Assembly (NCBI GenBank): GCA_004963905.1
Contig: SUGL01000010.1
Coordinates: 102,008 to 166,007 of the forward strand
Direction: 5' to 3'
Source of the DNA: Mesorhizobium sp.
GTDB taxonomy: Bacteria > Pseudomonadota > Alphaproteobacteria > Rhizobiales > Rhizobiaceae
Length of the DNA: 64,000 bases
Positions 56,500 to 64,000 of this stretch are shown piece by piece. The first letter of the stretch is position 1; every line of letters starts with the position of its first letter. The translations under genes were made by a program, and so were the position numbers. Below the pieces are notes generated by a model that was not told where the DNA came from, did no database searches, and was given only the letters and a program-made list of their open reading frames with translations.

Positions 56500-56679
56500 G
56501 ATGATCCTCGTTTCGCTTCGGACAAGCGAGGGCGAGGATGGGCGAGGGAGATCGTCTCGGGGACGGGCGAAGAGTCGGGGGAGAGTTTTCGCCGCCCTTT
56601 AGGGCGGACGGGGTTTGGGTGGAACTCCTGGGAATGAGCCCCGCGCCGGGGCTGCGGCGCGAGGCTCTATCTCGGCCGG

Positions 56680-57003
56680 TCAGTCGGCCGGGTTCCAGAT
56701 GATGGCGTAGGTGTCGTGATCGTCCTGGCCGGCGGCGCGGCCGAGATTGGCGTAGAGCTTGCGCGGTCCGAACTCCGGCGCTGCAATCGACAGGCTCACA
56801 TAATCCTTGCCGGAAGTCTCGCCGGTGCGGATCCAGCCGGCGCCAACTTCGACTCCTTGCGTAAGCACCCGGAAGTCGGGATGGTTGTCGGCGCTCTTGG
56901 CCTGGTTGGGGACGATATCGATGTCGGCGCGGACGCTGAGCGTCTTGAGCTGGCCCTTGTAGGCGCCGTTTTCCTGCTTGTTGACGTAACCGATCGCGGT
57001 CAT
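56680..57003 (-). CDS. DUF736 protein of conjugative elements
   Basis: A 107-residue protein starting MTAIGYVNKQENGAYKGQL and containing DYVSLSIAAPEFGPRKLYAN, the DUF736 pattern. It is a small protein of unknown function common on rhizobial plasmids and ICEs near the transfer genes. The start at 57003 is preferred over an upstream in-frame GTG (57039). Confidence 0.9.
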   Translation of the reverse strand: MTAIGYVNKQENGAYKGQLKTLSVRADIDIVPNQAKSADNHPDFRVLTQGVEVGAGWIRTGETSGKDYVSLSIAAPEFGPRKLYANLGRAAGQDDHDTYAIIWNPAD

Positions 57004-57600
57004 TTCGAAGTCTCCTTTTGTGGTTTCGCCGGGGACCATCCCCTGCGATGGCGCACCGTAATGGGCGCGTCAGGACCGCCTGAATCCGACAGGGCCGCAG
57101 CGACAGCGAAGGATCCGAGCGGGCAGCTTTTTTGTGAGCGAAGCGGCGCGAGGAAGCCGCCGCAGGCGGCGGGGAAAAAAGCTGATGGCGAGGGTTTCGG
57201 GCGGCCGGACCCGCCCATAGGTCGACAAGCCAGCCGCAGGGATGGTCCTTGGAGAGAGCATGGAGACCGCTCGCCAAGTGCGGTCTTTCAGCCAAGCAGG
57301 ACGCCGGGATGAAACGGCCTGCAAAGATGCTGCGCCCTTATGCCGGATCGAGATCGTGCCAGCGGGTCGGGCGCCAGAGCAGACATCCGGCATGGTGCGA
57401 TCTATGAAAGCAGGGCTCGCCAGCGGGAATTTGATACGCGAAGGGGCCAAAGCAAGGCTGGATGAGAAGCCGGTGCTACCTGCAGGTCCAGTGTCATGTG
57501 GCGGCGCTCGGGAAACCGCTACGCAACGTGACGCGCTCTTATGAGGCGAACAGACCGGCCCCAAAACCGATCGACCGGTGGTCGGCGCGAAACGCGTCAT
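57004..57600. other. Intergenic, nothing recognised
   Basis: About 600 bases upstream of DUF736. Short open frames on both strands show no recognisable domain. It is the left edge of the inserted groESL segment. Confidence 0.4.
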
Positions 57601-57603
57601 GCC

Positions 57604-57650
57604 TGTCCGAAAGCTGACAGTGGCAGAAGACGCATGTCGGGTTCCGCACA
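57604..57650 (+). promoter_or_regulatory. Two NifA upstream activator sequences
   Basis: Two sites of the form TGT-N10-ACA: TGTCCGAAAGCTGACA at 57604-57619 and TGTCGGGTTCCGCACA at 57635-57650. They are 31 bases apart and lie 63-109 bases before the sigma-54 promoter, the usual NifA position. Confidence 0.75.
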
Positions 57651-57712
57651 ATTGACCATGCTGGATTTGTGAGGTTTTCAGGGAGAGCCATGCGTTCACT
57701 ACCCAGTGAGCT

Positions 57713-57729
57713 TTGGCACGGCATTTGCA
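57713..57729 (+). promoter_or_regulatory. Sigma-54 (-24/-12) promoter
   Basis: TTGGCACGGCATTTGCA, with GG and GC separated by the required ten bases and a near-perfect match to TGGCACG-N4-TTGCW. Transcription should start near 57740 and run towards the autotransporter fragment and groESL. Confidence 0.8.
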
Positions 57730-58013
57730 CTTGAGATGTGGCAACACGGATCGAAGGTTGACTGCATGCACAAGCGCGAGATGAGCAATGCTCTCCTTTC
57801 CTGGAGGCTTGGCAGCAGATTCGATTGTGACGTTGCGAGGAGCTTCAGCCGCTCGCGGCGGAAGTGATCTCAAATCTGAAGGCACCGTTGGGGCCGCAGC
57901 CATCAAACACATCTTTCTCTTTTTCGCAGCTCGTCATCAACGCGATGCGGACTTCTTCGCGTCGACGGCGGCCGAAGGTGGAGAAGGGCTCGACTTGCAA
58001 AAAGGAGTTGTCA

Positions 58014-58322
58014 ATGACGTCTTACGTTCGCACCAACAGCCCGGCGCAGGTGCGCTCACTGTCCACCTTTGGCAAGCATCTGCAAAGGAGCGTGCTGACG
58101 GCGACGCTGCTTGCCGCGGCTTCGACGGGAAGTGAAGCGCAGCCCTATGTTCGTGCTGACGGCAGCACGACTGACGACTTGGAAGCGGCGCGCGCAAGTT
58201 GGCGTCATGACGCCGAATTCAATGGAAATGTGGGGCTCGCAGCCATCAACGCGGATGCGCGTATGCGTTGGGTTCCACCGGGGAGGGGGCCAGAGCTCCT
58301 CGCCTGCCCTCGTCCGTCTTGA
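58014..58322 (+). pseudogene. Truncated autotransporter-type subtilase (N-terminal fragment)
   Basis: A 102-codon frame with AGGAG before the ATG. It has a signal-like stretch (VLTATLLAAASTGSEAQPY) and then DDLEAARASWRHDAEFNGNV and GLAAINADA, which match the start of the passenger domain of S8 autotransporter proteases just ahead of the catalytic Asp. All catalytic residues and the beta-barrel are missing. It is the first recognisable gene after the NifA/sigma-54 promoter. Confidence 0.6.
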
Positions 58323-58357
58323 CGAGTGCCCGCTTACAGCCTACCTCACTATCGCGT

Positions 58358-58384
58358 TAGCACTCGTCCATCGCGAGTGCTAAC
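58358..58384 (+). promoter_or_regulatory. CIRCE element (HrcA operator) of groESL
   Basis: TTAGCACTC, nine bases, GAGTGCTAA: a perfect CIRCE inverted repeat 40 bases before the groES start. HrcA should repress the operon until heat stress. Confidence 0.95.
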
Positions 58385-58423
58385 AAAAACCCCTCAACAT
58401 CCGCACCAGGGAAAAATCCGAAA

Positions 58424-60450
<2,027 letters not shown>

Positions 60451-60477
60451 TCCAGCTCTGGCAGCTTTCGCAACGAG

Positions 60478-60504
60478 GGGCGGCAGCAATGCCGCCCTTT
60501 TTTT
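60478..60504 (+). terminator. Rho-independent terminator of groESL
   Basis: GGGCGGCA-GCAA-TGCCGCCC stem and loop followed by seven T residues, 28 bases after the groEL stop. Confidence 0.92.
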
Positions 60505-60599
60505 GCGAACCTCGATCCGATAAACGATCGGCGCCAACGCCGGCCATGTTAGCGCAACCTCAAAAGAACTGTCGAGTTGGTTGCGCGGCTTTTGCGTCA

Positions 60600-61601
60600 T
60601 CAGAGGCGCAAGGCGGCCGCGTGTGATGATTGCGCGCTTCCATAGGCGGTTTCGGCATGTGCCTCGCCTTCGACATCGGCATTGCGGCCAAGCAGGAAAT
60701 CGGCGGCTTTCGAGGCATGGCTTGCGGCGCGGAAGATGGCGCGGTTGTCCTCGCGCAAAACCGTCAGCCATGAGCCGATGTAGTCGGCATGGCGCACGGT
60801 CGGCTCGATGCCGAGACTGCTGCAGATGAAGGCTGATGCGATTTCGGCGACCAGTTCCTCGCGCGCATAGGTGTTGGACCCGAAGGAGCCGGACAGGTCG
60901 CGCGCGAGTCGCGTCGGGTGGCCGGTCCAGTGGCCAAGCTCGTGAAAGCAGGTCCGGTAATAGTCGATCTGGTGGAAGAAAGCCGGCTGCGGCGGCACCT
61001 GTATGGTGTCGCTGCCGGGCATGTAGAAGGCGCGCTCGCCGCCGATGCGAAAATCAGCGCCGGTTGCATGAATGAGCGCCTCGGCCTGCGGGACCATCTC
61101 GCGCTCAGGCAGAGGCTCGCCGGCGGCATAAAGATGTTCGGGCAGATTATCGCACTGCGCGACATTGAAGACGGTAAAGCGCTTCAGGAAGGGCACCGCC
61201 TGCGGTTCGTCGCCATCGGTGTCGGCGCGTTGCTTTTCGTTCTTGGGAACAAAGCGGTCAGCGTGAACGATGGTGGTGCCGTGCTCACCCTTCCTGACAT
61301 TGCCACCTAGGGAAAGCGCCTGCCGGAAGGTGAGCCAGTTCTGGCTGGGGAAACCGCGATCGATGACCCCGCCCCACAGGATCAGGATATTGATGCCGGA
61401 ATATCGGCGCTGGGTGGCCGCATTCCGCGGCAGGCCGAGGCCTGTCCTTGCCCTGCCCCACGGCTTGACCCATGGCACGGTGCCGCGCTCCAGTTCGGCA
61501 ATGATGCGGTCGGTGATTTCCTGATAAAGGCTGGCGCCGGTGCGCCCGCCACTCTCTGCGCCAGCCTGTCGGCTGCCGCAACGTTTGTTGTTTGCACGCA
61601 T
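60600..61601 (-). CDS. ArdC-like antirestriction protein (ssDNA-binding N-domain plus zincin)
   Basis: A 333-residue protein. The N-terminal DUF1738 domain (YQEITDRIIAELERGTVPWV, then YSGINILILWG) binds single-stranded DNA in ArdC. The C-terminal part has the zincin motif YRTCFHELGHWTGHPTRL (about residues 212-229) with a later Glu in REELVAEIASAFIC. Such proteins protect the incoming single strand during conjugation. It belongs with the transfer genes of the element and is convergent with groEL. Confidence 0.92.
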   Translation of the reverse strand: MRANNKRCGSRQAGAESGGRTGASLYQEITDRIIAELERGTVPWVKPWGRARTGLGLPRNAATQRRYSGINILILWGGVIDRGFPSQNWLTFRQALSLGGNVRKGEHGTTIVHADRFVPKNEKQRADTDGDEPQAVPFLKRFTVFNVAQCDNLPEHLYAAGEPLPEREMVPQAEALIHATGADFRIGGERAFYMPGSDTIQVPPQPAFFHQIDYYRTCFHELGHWTGHPTRLARDLSGSFGSNTYAREELVAEIASAFICSSLGIEPTVRHADYIGSWLTVLREDNRAIFRAASHASKAADFLLGRNADVEGEAHAETAYGSAQSSHAAALRL

Positions 61602-62077
61602 CGTGATGTCCTCCGCTCTTCAATCGCGCCCTCCCCGGAAGCGGGGTGGGCGGCGAAAGCGACCGGAAAGGCCCGACGTCGGAGGCGGACTGCATCCGCA
61701 GGACCGGAACGGAGTGGAGGACCCGAAGCGAAAGCGAAGGGTTGCGGGACGCCGCGGCGGGCCTAGAAGGGAGTGCTGCCCGCCCTGCGCCACCGGGGAA
61801 GGCCACGATAAAAACGACGCCGGCCGACAGGCCGGCGACCGTCAGCAGCCGAAGGCTGCCCCGCGCCAGGGGGCGAAGCCGCAGGGCCAAGACCGCCTGA
61901 GCCTGGCGAAGATAAGCGGGCTCGGTTCACGAGCACCCGGCCAGCGCCTTCAGGCGCGGGCGCTCAGGATTGTTGTTGGCGCCCACGGCAGCTGGATGAC
62001 CGCAACAAGATGCCGAGGAGCAACAGCAAAGCCAGCTGCCACAAACGGCACGCTCCGGCAACAACAGCGTGGCCGAT
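61602..62077. other. Intergenic, nothing recognised
   Basis: About 480 GC-rich bases upstream of the ardC gene, containing its promoter region. No domain was recognised in either strand. Confidence 0.4.
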
Positions 62078-62725
62078 CTACAGATGCTGCCCCGCACGAG
62101 AGCCTGCACGCTTTGAGCGCGCATCGGCGAGCAAGCGTTGCAAGCTGGCCATGTCGACCAGGTGGGCGATCACTATATCGCCGACCACCAACGCGGGCGT
62201 ACGGTCGATGTGCAGACCTTTCGCGAGTGCGCGGACGCGCGCAAGTTCATCTGCGATGGCCGGATCTTGCATTCCCGCTTGAGCTGCTCCACGTCAAGGC
62301 CCACACGCGCTGCGATCTTGAGAGTGATCCTTTCAATGATCCAACTGGGGGAAGTCATAAGGGCGCGGTGGAATTCGTCGAACTTTCCCTGTTTTCTCGA
62401 GGCGAGTGCGATTGGGAATCCGGTCCCAGGACCGGGAACCGTCTGATCACAAGCTTCAGATTGGGATCATTCTTGAAGGCTTTTTGGTAGTTGAGATCTG
62501 CCAGTCTGCAATGCGGACAGTTGTGGTAGTCATTGAATATGACCAGAACGGCATCGCCTTGCGGGTTGCCGGCGATTGGCGAAGGGGGTCGTTGTCGAAT
62601 GCGCCGCTCCACTTTTGCCTGTCGATCGACCACGCCTGCCGGTGCAGGTTCGCGCTATATTGGCTCGCCAGCACGGCGAGGAGTAAAAGAAGAGCTGCGA
62701 CAGTGATGGCAGTCGGCTTAGACAT
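62078..62725 (-). pseudogene. DsbA/thioredoxin-fold protein, frameshifted
   Basis: An exported disulfide-exchange protein in pieces. From ATG 62725 comes a signal peptide ([20 protein letters not shown]). After a shift at about 62575 another frame has [20 protein letters not shown] with a CPHC active site. After a further shift at about 62370, ERITLKIAARVGLDVEQLKR continues, and a final frame gives LHIDRTPALVVGDIVIAHLV, the cis-Pro region and end of DsbA-type proteins. At least three shifts make it non-functional. Confidence 0.8.
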
Positions 62726-63442
62726 GAGTCTCCAATCCATGGACGGCGTGGCAGCAACGGCCCGCCTTTTGGTGTAAAATGCTTTTGATCGAGCCCCGCA
62801 CTTGCCACAGGGCGCAGTCGCGAGGGCGCACAGCTATAGATGCCGGTGCGCTCTGGCGGTTTCTGGAAAGATGGCCTTGCGCCATCGGGCCCACCCCACC
62901 CAGCTGAGCGTCGTTCGCGCGGGCCGGGCAACCGCGACCGCCATTCACCACGCCGGGCGACTGACCGTCCGCCCGGCAGAGCGCTGAAGGGTCCCCGGAC
63001 CTTCCGGGTTGCCGGCGATTTGGCGAAGCGGGGTCGTTGACGAGTGCGCCGCTCCACTTTTGACTGTCCATTGGCACGACTGCATGGGCGGGGGCGGCCT
63101 TTCCCGCGGCGGGTGCGCGCTATTATGGCTCGCCAGCACGGAAAGCAGCACGGCGAGGAGAAAAAGGAGAACCGCGAGAGTGGTGGCCGTTGTCTTAGAC
63201 ATGAGGCTCCAATCCATGGACGGCGTGGCAGCAACGGCCCGCCTTTTCGGTGTAAAATGGGTCGCTTTTGATCGTGCCCCGCAGTTGCTACAGGCGCACA
63301 GGTGCGGGTGCGATCTGGCGGTTTCTCAAATACGGCTTTGCGCCATCGGGCCCACCCCAATAGCTGAGCGTCGTTCGCGCGGGGAACTGCGTTCACCACG
63401 CCGGGCGACTTGACCGTCCACCGCCAGAGCGCTGAACGGTCC
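62557..63442. repeat. Tandem direct duplication of about 440 bases
   Basis: Two diverged copies, about 62557-63000 and 63001-63442. Each contains the 5' end and signal peptide of the DsbA-like gene (ATG at 62725 and at 63202), the CGTCCATGGATTGGAG leader and about 200 bases of upstream DNA. The second copy has only the gene start. They differ by many substitutions and small indels, so the duplication is not recent. Confidence 0.8.
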
Positions 63443-63479
63443 GCTAGTGAGGCGCTCCCCGAATCGTCGTTTATCCCGC

Positions 63480-64000
63480 TCGCCCCAGACCGGGCGACAG
63501 CCAGCGTTGCCGCTACGCTGCGGAGAAATATCGTCAGCGCGTGGCATTCGGACATAAGCTGATCGACGCCAAGAATAAGACCCACGGAGGTGACCGGTGC
63601 GGCCGGAACAAGAAAGAGCGTTGCAGCCATTGTGACGAGGCCTGCACCGGTAATGCGGGTTGTTCCGTTCGAAGGGAACAATGCGACGAACAGCATGAGG
63701 ATCCGGCAGCCGATCGGCAGATCAGTTTTCGTCGTCTGGGCGATGAAGAGGGCGGCGAGCATCATATTCGTGCCGTCCAGATTGAATGGAATGAGACCCA
63801 CGACCGAATGCGTGGCGCCGGCCTTTTCCATCTTCTCCATGAGCGAGGGCAGCGCGGCCTCCGAGGAGGACGTTGCGAGCAGCAGCTCGTCCTTGATGTA
63901 TCGGACGAGAGAGAAGATCGAGCGGCCGTTGTAGCGGCAGACCGCGCCGAACAGGACCGAGAAGAACAAGACTTGCAGGATGTCGCCTTCCGCGAAGGCA
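63480..64000 (-). pseudogene. dctA: Remnant of the C4-dicarboxylate transporter gene dctA
   Basis: The minus strand encodes parts of DctA with the frame still open to the window end. It has [14 protein letters not shown], then directly [20 protein letters not shown], so some 80 residues are missing in between. [20 protein letters not shown] and the transport motif follow, with a small deletion (FNLDGTN). It ends with [16 protein letters not shown] and an altered C-terminus. Intact DctA carries succinate and malate into bacteroids. This copy lacks several membrane helices and is dead. The 5' end lies outside the window. Confidence 0.85.

Overview
The window looks like part of a nitrogen-fixing member of the Hyphomicrobiales, most likely Mesorhizobium. 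It is GC-rich and carries a fixNOQP-GHIS cluster with fnrN and hemN, a trb/traG/relaxase conjugation set of the rhizobial integrative conjugative element (ICE) type, a type III effector behind a tts box, and a groESL operon behind a NifA/sigma-54 promoter. No rRNA, tRNA or CRISPR array was seen. The species assignment is an inference from gene content.

Layout. (1) 1-12.4 kb, probably ordinary chromosome: an ExoP/Wzz-like polysaccharide chain-length protein, a phosphomannomutase and a mannose-1-phosphate guanylyltransferase fused to an AGE-family isomerase domain, a cupin/LysR divergent pair, a YdeI-family protein, a nucleotidyltransferase-like protein and a SWIM-SNF2 helicase. (2) 12.4-16.1 kb, a decayed junction: a VapC tail, a short match to the 3' end of guaA (a known attachment site of tripartite Mesorhizobium ICEs), an IS66 transposase remnant and a broken GGDEF-EAL gene. 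(3) 16.2-29.2 kb, microaerobic respiration: a UbiM-type ubiquinone hydroxylase coupled to a CHAT/caspase-like protein behind an FNR-type box, then ccoS-I-H-G and ccoP-Q-O-N (cbb3 oxidase and its assembly factors), fnrN and hemN. (4) 29.4-41.3 kb, mating-pair formation: DUF2274, trbI-G-F-L-J-E-D-C-B, a CopG-like protein and traG. (5) 41.5-52.5 kb, cargo: a NopD/Bel2-5-like SUMO-protease effector, an intact ubiquitin-like operon (Ubl, E2-like, JAB, E1-like), and a frameshifted subtilase plus AAA ATPase pair. (6) 52.9-57.0 kb, transfer and excision: DUF3363 relaxase, lytic transglycosylase, TraF peptidase, RdfS-like excisionase and DUF736. (7) 57.0-64.0 kb: a NifA/sigma-54 promoter, a truncated autotransporter subtilase, CIRCE-groES-groEL, ArdC, a shattered DsbA-like gene with a tandemly duplicated 5' end, and a dctA remnant running off the window.

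How it fits together. The trb, traG, relaxase, traF and rdfS genes form a near-complete DNA-transfer machine. Its symbiotic load is low-oxygen respiration under FnrN, chaperonins under NifA and a plant-targeted effector under TtsI. The most striking cargo is the compact Ubl-E2-JAB-E1 operon, which resembles bacterial ubiquitin-like conjugation (Bil/Bub-type) defence operons. It lies between the effector gene and a second cargo module, the protease/ATPase pair, which is flanked by a duplicated tail of the relaxase gene. Broken genes cluster at the junctions, as expected of a repeatedly remodelled mobile island.
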